DNA from: an uncultured Hungatella sp.
GTDB lineage: Bacteria > Bacillota > Clostridia > Lachnospirales > Lachnospiraceae
Length of the DNA stretch: 23,363 nt
NCBI GenBank assembly: GCA_910585645.1
Contig: CAJUFP010000081.1
Location: forward strand, 1 to 23,363
Direction of reading: 5' to 3'
The translations under genes and the position numbers were made by a program. This document shows positions 14,118 through 21,478 of the stretch, piece after piece. The notes beneath the pieces were generated by a model, which was not told the origin of the DNA, did not search any database, and saw only the letters and a list, made by a program, of their open reading frames with translations. Every line of letters starts with the position of its first letter. Positions within the stretch are counted from its first letter, which is position 1.

Positions 14118-14206
14118 GAGCTGTCTTACGGCAGTTCTTTGCCGTTATAGTTCGGGATATGACATGTGAATTTGGTATCAGACAATAAAATGGCGTTAAC
14201 AAAAAG

Positions 14207-14254
14207 CAGGTGGTCATCAGGAGAGAAGTCCTCTCGTTGTGACCATCTGTTTTC
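14207..14254. terminator. Strong Rho-independent terminator after the hemerythrin gene
   Basis: CAGGTGGTCA (14207-14216) pairs with TGACCATCTG (14240-14249) and, above an internal loop, GAGAG (14221-14225) pairs with CTCTC (14231-14235). TTTT follows, and an A-run precedes. A weaker ACGGCA/TGCCGT hairpin lies just upstream (14128-14145). The rest of 14118-14434 holds only the promoter of the next gene and a 10-bp direct repeat TATCAGACAA (14176-14185, 14397-14406). Confidence 0.75.
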
Positions 14255-14362
14255 CTTATCTCCTCTCACAAGCAAAATTTACCCAGACAGCACACAAATT
14301 TTCTCGGGTAAAAACAGGATTCGTTGTATTTCTATATATTCCCATGCAGGGGTAAGAAAGGG

Positions 14363-14391
14363 TTGCGCTTCCTAAAAAAATCCTTTATAAT
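14363..14391 (+). promoter_or_regulatory. Promoter of the 54-aa gene
   Basis: TTGCGC (14363-14368), 17-bp spacer, TATAAT (14386-14391), followed 43 nt later by the ATG at 14435. Confidence 0.65.
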
Positions 14392-14434
14392 TCTACTATC
14401 AGACAAATCCTTTTTGAAAGAAGGAGGTGAGAAA

Positions 14435-14599
14435 ATGGCGGTAGAGGAACAAAAACAGATCGCCATTGATTACTATGTCAATTTAATGAGGATAAAGGCT
14501 CATGAGACCGGCGAAAACAAGGAGTTGGATTATCAGATAAAAGTGGCAAGAGTAAAACTTTCAACCTTTAGCATTGACACGTCGGAACTGGAATTTTGA
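14435..14599 (+). CDS. 54-aa conserved-looking small protein
   Basis: ATG 14435 is 7 nt after a full AAGGAGGTGA binding site and has its own promoter, so it is very likely expressed. The sequence is soluble and helical (MAVEEQKQIAIDYYVNLMRIK...). No known motif. It is followed by a terminator and then the large ATPase gene, so it may be translated from an abundant short transcript while the ATPase gets read-through. Confidence 0.7.
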   Translation: MAVEEQKQIAIDYYVNLMRIKAHETGENKELDYQIKVARVKLSTFSIDTSELEF

Positions 14600-14606
14600 T
14601 CGGAAG

Positions 14607-14652
14607 AAGACGGCAGACGCTCTCTGTGTGGGAGATGGCGCTGCCGTCTTTT
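14607..14652 (+). terminator. Terminator/attenuator between the 54-aa gene and the ATPase gene
   Basis: AAGACGGCAG (14607-14616) pairs perfectly with CTGCCGTCTT (14641-14650), with an inner CGCTCTC/GGAGATGGCG pairing and a T4 tail. No separate promoter for the ATPase was found in the 38 bp that follow, so read-through is likely needed. Confidence 0.8.
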
Positions 14653-14690
14653 GACAAGAATCTATATGGAAGAAAGGGGCGTAGACAAAC

Positions 14691-16373
14691 ATGGCAAGAA
14701 TCGTGGGTATTGGACATCAGGATTTTACCGATCTGATCACAAGCGGCTGTTTTTATGTGGACAAGACAGCGTTCATTCGGGAGTGGTGGGAAAATCAGGA
14801 TGTGGTTACATTGATCGCCCGTCCCCGGCGTTTTGGCAAGACTTTGAATATGAGCATGCTGGAGCGTTTTTTTTCTGTGGAATACAGAGAGCAGGGGGAG
14901 ATATTTGAAAGTCTCTCTATATGGGAGGATGAAAGGTATCGGGAACTTCAGGGGACTTATCCGGTGATTGCCGTCAGTTTTGCTGATGTGAAAGAGGTGT
15001 CTTTTCCCGCGGCGAGAGACAAGATCTGTCAGATTATAAAAATGGTCTATGGAAAATATCGGTTTTTGCTGGATGGGGATGTTCTGGGAGAGGATGAAAA
15101 GGAAGATTTTCGTAAGGTCTCTGCCGATCCGGAAAACAGCGCGATCACGCTGTCCTTAAAGATGCTGTCCCTTTATCTGTCCCGATATTATGGAAAGAAG
15201 GTGATCATTCTTCTGGATGAATATGATACGCCTATGCAGGAGGCCTATGTAAACGGATATTGGGATGAAATGACAGCTTTTATCCGAAGCCTTTTTAATT
15301 CGACTTTTAAAACCAATCCATATCTTTTTCGGGCGGTTATGACTGGAATTACAAGGATCAGTAAGGAATCCATTTTTTCGGATTTAAATAATCTGGAGGT
15401 TGTGACTACAACTTCTGAGATATATGAGGACTGCTTTGGATTTACACAGCAGGAGGTATGGAACGCGCTGGAAGAATATGGCCTGTCTGCTCAAAGAGAG
15501 TCGGTAAAAGCCTGGTATGATGGTTTTGTTTTTGGTAAGGAAAGGGATATTTATAATCCCTGGTCAATCATCAATTATCTGAAAACCCAAAAACTATCCA
15601 GTTATTGGGCCAATACCAGCAGCAACAGCTTAGTGGGAAAGCTGATCCGGGAAGGGAGTCCGGAAATAAAAGAGACCATGGAGGATCTTTTGAAAGGCCA
15701 AAAACTGTGTACGACCATTGATGAGCAGATTGTTTTTAGCCAGTTGGAGTACAGCGAGAGCGCTGTGTGGAGCCTGTTTTTGGCAAGCGGATATCTGAAG
15801 GCGGATAAGTTTTGGTTCAATGAAGAATTTGGGATAGAGGAATATGAACTGAGTTTAACCAATAAGGAAGTCCGCATTACATTTGAAAAGATGATACGGG
15901 GGTGGTTTGGGCGGTCGGTGAAGGAATATAATGGATTTATCAGGGCGCTGTTGCAGGGCAATACAAAAGAGATGAATGCTTATATGAACCGGATCGCCCT
16001 GACCACATTCAGCTATTTTGATACCGGAAACCACCCGTCAGGATCAGAGCCGGAACGGTTCTACCACGGATTTGTATTAGGGCTTATGGTGGAGATGGCT
16101 GACCGGTATGTGATCACGTCTAACCGGGAGAGCGGGTTTGGGAGATATGATGTGATGTTAAAGCCCCGGAAAAACGAGGATGATGCGTTCATTCTGGAAT
16201 TCAAGGTCTATGACCCTGACGAGGAAAAAAGTCTGGGAGATACTGTGAAGGCGGCTTTAAAGCAGATTGAGGATAAGAATTATAGATCAGCTTTAATAGC
16301 AGAAGGCATTCGTAAAGAGCGGATTCGCGCGTATGGTTTTGGATTTAACGGGAAGAAGGTTCTTATTGGATAG
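14691..16373 (+). CDS. AAA-ATPase-like protein with C-terminal PD-(D/E)XK domain (AAA-ATPase_like/DUF1703 type)
   Basis: 560 aa. The N-terminal hallmark is DFTDLITSGCFYVDKTAFI, then Walker A RPRRFGKTLN (44-53) and Walker B VIILLDEYDTPM (D176, E177). The last 100 residues carry a PD-(D/E)XK nuclease-like core: GRYDVML...AFILEFKVYD, followed by KAALKQIEDKNY, as in DUF1703. These proteins are multi-copy in many gut anaerobes and their role is unknown; defence or mobile-element origins have been suggested from the nuclease fold. Binding site AGAAAGGGG lies upstream of ATG 14691. The next gene is 27 nt away, so a transcript may continue through 18304. Confidence 0.88.
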   Translation: MARIVGIGHQDFTDLITSGCFYVDKTAFIREWWENQDVVTLIARPRRFGKTLNMSMLERFFSVEYREQGEIFESLSIWEDERYRELQGTYPVIAVSFADVKEVSFPAARDKICQIIKMVYGKYRFLLDGDVLGEDEKEDFRKVSADPENSAITLSLKMLSLYLSRYYGKKVIILLDEYDTPMQEAYVNGYWDEMTAFIRSLFNSTFKTNPYLFRAVMTGITRISKESIFSDLNNLEVVTTTSEIYEDCFGFTQQEVWNALEEYGLSAQRESVKAWYDGFVFGKERDIYNPWSIINYLKTQKLSSYWANTSSNSLVGKLIREGSPEIKETMEDLLKGQKLCTTIDEQIVFSQLEYSESAVWSLFLASGYLKADKFWFNEEFGIEEYELSLTNKEVRITFEKMIRGWFGRSVKEYNGFIRALLQGNTKEMNAYMNRIALTTFSYFDTGNHPSGSEPERFYHGFVLGLMVEMADRYVITSNRESGFGRYDVMLKPRKNEDDAFILEFKVYDPDEEKSLGDTVKAALKQIEDKNYRSALIAEGIRKERIRAYGFGFNGKKVLIG

Positions 16374-16400
16374 AGAGGAAAAAGTAAGGAGCGCGGCAGA

Positions 16401-16703
16401 ATGAGGTATCTCTTTTTGTATTTTATCGTTCCGGCAGTTCTGTGTTTTTTAGTGCAGAGTATTTTATGCCGTAAAGTGGACAGGGGGATCCTGCGTCACG
16501 GCGCCCTTATTTTTGTCATGATTCCCATGGGGGTGGGAGGCGTCAGGCTTTTTACGGGGCACAACGATATGTTCGGCGGACTTGGCGTCATGGGGGCAGT
16601 TCTCTGGATGGCGGGAGCATGCTCCGCGGCTTTTGGGTATGGGGCGGCATGGCTCTTATTCCTTGTGTCAAAAAGGAGAAAAAACAGGAGTCGGAAAGAA
16701 TGA
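16401..16703 (+). CDS. 100-aa membrane protein
   Basis: ATG 16401, AAGGAG upstream. Three hydrophobic segments (about 2-20, 33-50 and 60-90) and a strongly basic tail (SKRRKNRSRKE), which points to a cytoplasmic C-terminus. No recognised family. Its stop overlaps the start of the YARHG lipoprotein gene as ATGA, so the two are translationally coupled. Confidence 0.7.
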   Translation: MRYLFLYFIVPAVLCFLVQSILCRKVDRGILRHGALIFVMIPMGVGGVRLFTGHNDMFGGLGVMGAVLWMAGACSAAFGYGAAWLLFLVSKRRKNRSRKE

Positions 16704-18304
16704 GGCAAGTTATGAAGAAAAGAATGATTCTAGTCATGGCAGCTGCGATCATGGCAGCGGCCGGATGCGGGACTGGGGATGTGGCTACCAAAACCATAAA
16801 TACCTCTGCCGATGAAACAGAGTCAAAGGATTCGGAAGAGGAAGTTTCCTCAAGGGAGTTAAATTCCGAAGACAGAGATGGTTCCGCAAAGGCGTATGAG
16901 ATCAAAACGCCGGTGCAAAATCCGTATACCTGGCAGGAATATACGGTCACACTGCCAGAGGAATGGATTGGGCGTTGTATAATAGAGGAGAATGAATCCG
17001 GTTTTTCAATCTACCAGAAAGCCTCCTACGAAAAGAATGATGCCACAGGATATGTCTGCGGATTTTTCCATGTGAAAGAACCTGTGGAGTATGACCACGG
17101 CAAGATGATCATTGCCTATACAGACGACGGAACACTGTATTATCTGGCTCAGCCCACAGATGTTCCCTGCGATACGGATGATGAACAGACTGCCGGAGAA
17201 TATATCCGAATGTGCCAGCAGGTGCCGCAGCTGAAGAATTCCTTAAGCATTAATGCTTCCGGGGTTCACGCCAATGCGGACGAATACATGCTTCCAACCA
17301 GCAGCATTCTTAAGCTGGACCCGGAAGTGCTGGCGGGGCTTTCGGACAATGGGCTGTGGATCGCGAGAAATGAGATATACGCCAGACATGGCAGGCAGTT
17401 TGCCAATGATTACCTGCAGCAGTATTTTAACCGATGCACCTGGTATAAAGGCGAAATTTTGCCCCGGGAATTTCAGGAAAATCTTTTGAACCGGATAGAA
17501 AAGGATAACTTACAGCTATTGAATGCTGCCGAAAAAGAATACGATAGACAGCATCCCTATCCCAAAACCTATGAGGCGTCTGAAACTGCTGCCGTAGATT
17601 TAAACGGTGACGGCAGGGCTGACGAGATCACCTATCAGGTTTCAGAGCAGAATAGCGGAGAATTTCTCTGCGAGATTATTGTCAACGGAGAAACGTATTC
17701 TGCCAATGAGCTGTCCTGTTCCCAAGAGGATATGGTGATGACGAATCCAGCCATGGACTTCTTTTTTATCTCGGATATTCTTGAAAATGACGGTATGTTG
17801 GAGGTCGCCGTGGTTGACGAAGGGCCAAGTGAAGATCCGATTACCTATTTCTTTCAGTATGACGGTGCATTGTCCTGTATCGGACAGGTTCCGGGGATTC
17901 CCTTTGGGGAGATGAACGGCGGTTTTAACGGCTTTAACGGCATGGGCAATATTACCGGGCAATCGACCACTGACCTGATAGAAACGGCCTGTCTCCAGGA
18001 TAATCGGTGGTATGACGGGACCAACATCATAGATTTAGGTATACCATGGCGTGATTTTCTTCCATCCTTTAGCCACGCCTTATACGAGGATCTGCCCGTA
18101 TACTGCGAGTGGGATGTGATGTCCGCCACTACCGTAATCCCGGCCCAGGAGGAAGTTTTTTTCCTGGGTACTGACACAAAGCAATGGATCCTGGTAAAAG
18201 GCAAAGACGGGAGCCAGGGTTATATGCTTGTGGAGGATGGAACTATCGCGCAATTGGGCAAGCCGGCCCAACAGGTCTTTTCTGATCTGCGATTTTTTGA
18301 TTAA
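16700..18304 (+). CDS. YARHG-domain lipoprotein
   Basis: 534 aa from ATG 16700 (ATGA overlap, AGGAG at 16685-16689); ATG 16712 is an alternative. The signal peptide ends in the lipobox AAAGC, followed by a Thr/Ser/Glu linker. The YARHG domain is at about residues 210-285 (LWIARNEIYARHGRQF ... WYKGEILP). DLNGDGRADEI (about 300) is a calcium-binding FG-GAP/VCBS-like loop. The C-terminal region has further beta-rich sequence and a GGFNGFNGMG stretch. YARHG proteins are extracytoplasmic, common in Clostridia, and of unknown role, possibly binding cell wall. Coupled to the small membrane protein upstream. Confidence 0.82.
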   Translation: MRQVMKKRMILVMAAAIMAAAGCGTGDVATKTINTSADETESKDSEEEVSSRELNSEDRDGSAKAYEIKTPVQNPYTWQEYTVTLPEEWIGRCIIEENESGFSIYQKASYEKNDATGYVCGFFHVKEPVEYDHGKMIIAYTDDGTLYYLAQPTDVPCDTDDEQTAGEYIRMCQQVPQLKNSLSINASGVHANADEYMLPTSSILKLDPEVLAGLSDNGLWIARNEIYARHGRQFANDYLQQYFNRCTWYKGEILPREFQENLLNRIEKDNLQLLNAAEKEYDRQHPYPKTYEASETAAVDLNGDGRADEITYQVSEQNSGEFLCEIIVNGETYSANELSCSQEDMVMTNPAMDFFFISDILENDGMLEVAVVDEGPSEDPITYFFQYDGALSCIGQVPGIPFGEMNGGFNGFNGMGNITGQSTTDLIETACLQDNRWYDGTNIIDLGIPWRDFLPSFSHALYEDLPVYCEWDVMSATTVIPAQEEVFFLGTDTKQWILVKGKDGSQGYMLVEDGTIAQLGKPAQQVFSDLRFFD

Positions 18305-18359
18305 ACCTGCCGCCGTCTTTTTAGAAGAGGAAAAATTTACCGAAATGGTGGACAAATCT

Positions 18360-18389
18360 TTGCCGCTTCTAGATTTTTTATGGTAAGAT
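18360..18389 (+). promoter_or_regulatory. Candidate promoter of the first nucleotidyltransferase gene
   Basis: TTGCCG (18360-18365), 18-bp spacer, TAAGAT (18384-18389), 28 nt before ATG 18418. A moderate match only. No clear terminator was found between the YARHG gene and here. Confidence 0.4.
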
Positions 18390-18417
18390 GTCCCTATGAG
18401 AAAGGAGATGAAGGGTC

Positions 18418-19437
18418 ATGGATCTTCACACTCTGATCCGGTCAAAGGACTACGACTTTTTGCGGGATCACCCCCGCCTTGGTAAGCGGATCATGATCCT
18501 GGGGCCGGGAGGAAGCTATGCCTACGGCACCAACAATGAAAACAGCGATATTGATATTCGGGGCATTACTTTAAATACGCCCTCGGATCTTTTAGGCCTG
18601 ACGGAATTTGAGCAGTATGAGGACAGGGGGACAGATACGGTCATCTACTCGTTTAACAAGATGGTCCGCCTTCTTTTGGAGTGCAATCCCAACACCTGCG
18701 AGATCCTGGGGCTGGATAGAGAGGATTATCTGATGGTCTCTGAACTGGGGCAGGAGCTTTTGGATCACCGGAAGCTGTTTTTGTCAAAGCGGGCGGCCAA
18801 ATCTTTTGGCGGGTACGCGGGGGCGCAGCTTCGCCGCCTGCAGAATGCCATTGCCAGGGATTCTATGCCCCAGACGGAGAGGGAACAGCACATCTTAAAC
18901 TCAGTGCGCAATGCCCTGGCGGATTTTGCCAGGCGGTATGAGTCCTTTGAGAAGGGAAGCATCCGGCTCTACATTGACAGGGCGGAGAATCCCCAGCTGG
19001 AGACGGAGATCTTCGTGGACGCCAACTACCGCCATCTTCCGCTGCGGGACTATGAACACATGTGGGCCGGCATGCACAATGTAGTCAAGGATTATGAGAA
19101 GATCGGGAAGCGGAATAAGAAGAAGGATAATAACCATTTGAACAAACACGCCATGCACCTGATCCGGCTGTTTATGATGGGGATCGACATTCTGGAAAAG
19201 GGGGAGATCCGCACCCGCAGAAGGGAGGATCTTGGGCTTCTTTTGAAGATCCGGTCCGGCGGATTTCAAAAGGAGGACGGCACTTTTTCCGGGGAGTTTT
19301 ACGATATCCTGGCTGACTATGAGGCGCGGCTTGAAAGGGCTACGAAGGAGAGTGCTCTTCCGGACGGGCCGGATATGGAGAAGGTGGAAGAATTTGTGGA
19401 GAGCATGAACCGCAGGGCGATAGAGATCAGAGGGTAA
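18418..19437 (+). CDS. Nucleotidyltransferase-fold protein (pol-beta superfamily, COG3541-like)
   Basis: 339 aa, ATG 18418 after AAAGGAGATGA. The active-site pattern GGSYAYGTNNENSDIDIRG gives G32-S33 and the metal-binding pair D44/D46 of the DNA-polymerase-beta nucleotidyltransferase superfamily. The rest is helical, with HLNKHAMHLIRLFMMGIDILEKGEI typical of COG3541 (YcgL/RlaP-like) proteins. Members are thought to add a nucleotide to RNA or protein, but most are uncharacterised. A second relative follows 143 bp later. It is not an antitoxin-sized MNT protein and no HEPN partner is visible. Confidence 0.8.
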   Translation: MDLHTLIRSKDYDFLRDHPRLGKRIMILGPGGSYAYGTNNENSDIDIRGITLNTPSDLLGLTEFEQYEDRGTDTVIYSFNKMVRLLLECNPNTCEILGLDREDYLMVSELGQELLDHRKLFLSKRAAKSFGGYAGAQLRRLQNAIARDSMPQTEREQHILNSVRNALADFARRYESFEKGSIRLYIDRAENPQLETEIFVDANYRHLPLRDYEHMWAGMHNVVKDYEKIGKRNKKKDNNHLNKHAMHLIRLFMMGIDILEKGEIRTRRREDLGLLLKIRSGGFQKEDGTFSGEFYDILADYEARLERATKESALPDGPDMEKVEEFVESMNRRAIEIRG

Positions 19438-19441
19438 GATG

Positions 19442-19495
19442 TGGCTGGAGGCCGATAGCGTTGACTTAAGCTTGTCGCCGGCCCCATAGGAGCCA
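19442..19495. other. Layered hairpin between the two nucleotidyltransferase genes
   Basis: TGGCT (19442-19446), GGCCG (19450-19454) and GCG (19458-19460) pair with AGCCA (19491-19495), CGGCC (19479-19483) and CGC (19476-19478), with bulges. There is no T-run, so not a clear terminator. It could be a leader structure or processing site. The remainder of the 143-bp gap holds nothing else recognisable. Confidence 0.35.
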
Positions 19496-19580
19496 TGTGC
19501 TGTCAGGCAAAAGCAGGATTCACTGAAATGAATAACATGGTTGGAGACAGGATGAACAGAAAGAAAGGCGGTGGGTTAAG

Positions 19581-19790
19581 ATGGCCGGCGAGAAGATTGT
19601 CCGGAAAAAGATGGCCGACGAGGAGATTGCCCGGGAAAGTATGAGCAGAGAGGAGACCGCCTGGGAAAGTATGATCAGAGAGGAGATCGCTGGGGAAGGT
19701 ATGGTAAGAGAGGAGGCCGCTAGGGAAGGTATGGCCAGAGAGGAGGCCGCCCGGGAAAGTATGACCAGTGGGGAGATTGCCCAGGAGAAA
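19581..19790 (+). repeat. Seven 30-bp tandem repeats coding the nucleotidyltransferase N-terminus
   Basis: Units begin with ATG at 19581, 19611, 19641, 19671, 19701, 19731 and 19761. The middle copies are nearly identical (AGAGAGGAG...GCC...GGGAAAGT). Each unit is 10 codons, so loss or gain of a unit keeps the reading frame. The purine-rich sequence with an ATG in every unit also gives several possible starts. Confidence 0.92.
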
Positions 19791-20585
19791 ATCGCCCGGG
19801 CGATCCGGGAGAAGCTAAGGGAGATTGAGGAGAGGGAATGTGTAAAGATCTTGTACGCCGTGGAATCGGGAAGCCGGGCCTGGGGATTTGCCTCCCCGGA
19901 CAGCGACTATGATGTCCGGTTTATCTATGTAAGAAGACCGGAGGAGTATCTACGGCTGGATCCGAAGCGGGACGTGATCCAATGGCAGCTGGATGCGGTT
20001 TTTGATGTCAATGGGTGGGATATCCGAAAGGCGCTGATCCATTTTCACAAAAGCAGTACAACCGTTTTTGAGTGGAGCCGTTCGCCTGTCGTGTACTGGG
20101 AGAGCCCCTGGTGGAGGCAGGTTTATGAGGCGGCGGAAGGATATTTTCAAGTGAAGCCTGCGTTGTACCAGTATTATGGGGTGGCAAAGAGTACATACAG
20201 CCAGTTTCTTCTGGGGGAGACGGTGACGTATAAGAAGTATTTCTATGCTTTGCGGCCTCTGTTGGCATGCCGGTATATCTGGGAGCATGGATGCCCGCCT
20301 CCGATTGTGTTTGAGGAGCTGATGAGAGAGGAGCTGCCCGGGGAGCTTCGGCAGGCTGTCGGGGAGCTGGTAGAGAGAAAGAAGAAGACTTTGGAGGGGG
20401 ATGTGCAGATGCCTCTGCCGCGGATCCAGAGGTTTCTTGAGGAAGAGCTGGAGATCTGGAAGGCGCGGGCAGGGGAGAAGGCGGGAGAGCCAAAAAAGGA
20501 CTGGCAGGCCTTGAACCAGGTGTTTTTTCGATTAATGGAGATGTGGAGGGAATCAGATGAAGTTATTTATCAGCGCGGATATTGA
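19581..20585 (+). CDS. Nucleotidyltransferase-fold protein (YcgL-like) with repetitive N-terminal extension
   Basis: 334 aa from ATG 19581. Residues 1-70 are seven 10-aa repeats (consensus MxREEIARES), which are not part of the family fold. The conserved domain begins near residue 75: VKILYAVESGSRAWGFASPDSDYDVRFIYVRR, with G97-S98 and D109/D111 as nucleotidyl-transfer residues. It continues with WDIRKALIHFHKSSTTVFEWSRSPVVY, as in YcgL-type COG3541 proteins. The usual start of this family would fall near 19790, where no ATG exists. Several in-frame ATGs (one per repeat) make the true start uncertain. The 3' end overlaps dppA by 29 bp, so the two are coupled. Confidence 0.8.
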   Translation: MAGEKIVRKKMADEEIARESMSREETAWESMIREEIAGEGMVREEAAREGMAREEAARESMTSGEIAQEKIARAIREKLREIEERECVKILYAVESGSRAWGFASPDSDYDVRFIYVRRPEEYLRLDPKRDVIQWQLDAVFDVNGWDIRKALIHFHKSSTTVFEWSRSPVVYWESPWWRQVYEAAEGYFQVKPALYQYYGVAKSTYSQFLLGETVTYKKYFYALRPLLACRYIWEHGCPPPIVFEELMREELPGELRQAVGELVERKKKTLEGDVQMPLPRIQRFLEEELEIWKARAGEKAGEPKKDWQALNQVFFRLMEMWRESDEVIYQRGY

Positions 20586-21375
20586 GGGAACCGCAGGGAT
20601 CGTCAGCTGGAAGGAGACTGCCCCAGGGGATCAGTACGGGTATTTTGCGGGGCAGATGACAAAGGAGGTGGCGGCGGCCTGCGAGGGGGCTGTGGCAGGA
20701 GGCGTATCGGAGATTCTGGTAAAGGACGCCCATGATTCGGCGCGGAACCTGGATCCGTCGGCCATGCCCAGGCAGGCACGGCTTTTGCGGGAGTGGACCG
20801 GGGGAGCGGCCTGCATGATGGACGGGCTGGACGGGACGTTCGTGGCGGCGGCCATGACGGGCTACCACACCTGCGCGGGAAGCGACGGCAATCCTCTGGC
20901 CCACACCATGAATCTGGGGGTGGAGAGGGCTGTGTTAAACGGCATGGCCTGCAGCGAGTTTACCATCAATGCCCTGTATGCAGCCTATCTGGCGGTGCCG
21001 GTGATCTTTTTGAGCGGGGATGAGATGGTGTGCGGGATGGCCAGGGAGCTGTGTCCCGGCATTACCACCGTGGCTACCACCCGTGGGATGGGAGGCGGCG
21101 CTGTGGGGATGCACCCCCGGGAGGCCCAGGAGAAGATCCGCGGCGGGATGGAGAGGGCTGTGAGAAAGCTGGAGGCATCTCTTAAAGCAGGTGAGGATTC
21201 GGACTGTAAGATCGCTCTGCCAAAGCATTTTACTCTGGAGGTCCATTACAGGGAGCACAAGAAGGCTTACAGGGCCTCCTTCTATCCCGGGGCCGTAAAG
21301 ACGGGGGCAAAGGCTGTGGCGTATGAGGCGGATGATTACATGGATGTGCTGCGGTTTGTGATGTTTTGCATGTAA
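20557..21375 (+). CDS. dppA: M55 family D-aminopeptidase (DppA-like)
   Basis: 272 aa, ATG 20557 after TGGAGGG. The metal ligands of B. subtilis DppA are in place: D8 and E10 in SADIEGTAG, H59 in KDAHD, H104 in TGYHTCAG and E134 in CSEFTINAL, with H116 in LAHTMN as the proposed catalytic base. DppA is a zinc D-aminopeptidase that removes N-terminal D-residues from short peptides and is thought to recycle cell-wall D-Ala peptides; it is cytoplasmic. The gene overlaps the YcgL-like gene by 29 bp. No dipeptide ABC transporter follows, unlike in B. subtilis. A weak hairpin (CCCGC 21392-21396 / GCGGG 21410-21414, then TTT) lies after it. Confidence 0.92.
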   Translation: MKLFISADIEGTAGIVSWKETAPGDQYGYFAGQMTKEVAAACEGAVAGGVSEILVKDAHDSARNLDPSAMPRQARLLREWTGGAACMMDGLDGTFVAAAMTGYHTCAGSDGNPLAHTMNLGVERAVLNGMACSEFTINALYAAYLAVPVIFLSGDEMVCGMARELCPGITTVATTRGMGGGAVGMHPREAQEKIRGGMERAVRKLEASLKAGEDSDCKIALPKHFTLEVHYREHKKAYRASFYPGAVKTGAKAVAYEADDYMDVLRFVMFCM

Positions 21376-21478
21376 ACAAATCCTGTCATTGCCCGCCGGG
21401 AGAGGGGAAGCGGGTTTAAAAAATCTCAGGTGCGTGAAATGATTGTTAAAAGAAAAGATAAGGGCAGGGATTGAAAGT

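Noticed and set aside
14176..14406. 10-bp direct repeat TATCAGACAA as possible target-site duplication
   Set aside because: No inverted termini lie next to the copies, and the segment between contains an ordinary terminator and promoter; may be chance.
18418..20585. MNT/HEPN toxin-antitoxin pair
   Set aside because: Both proteins are over 330 aa and both carry the nucleotidyltransferase motif; no HEPN protein with an RxxxxH motif is seen beside them.
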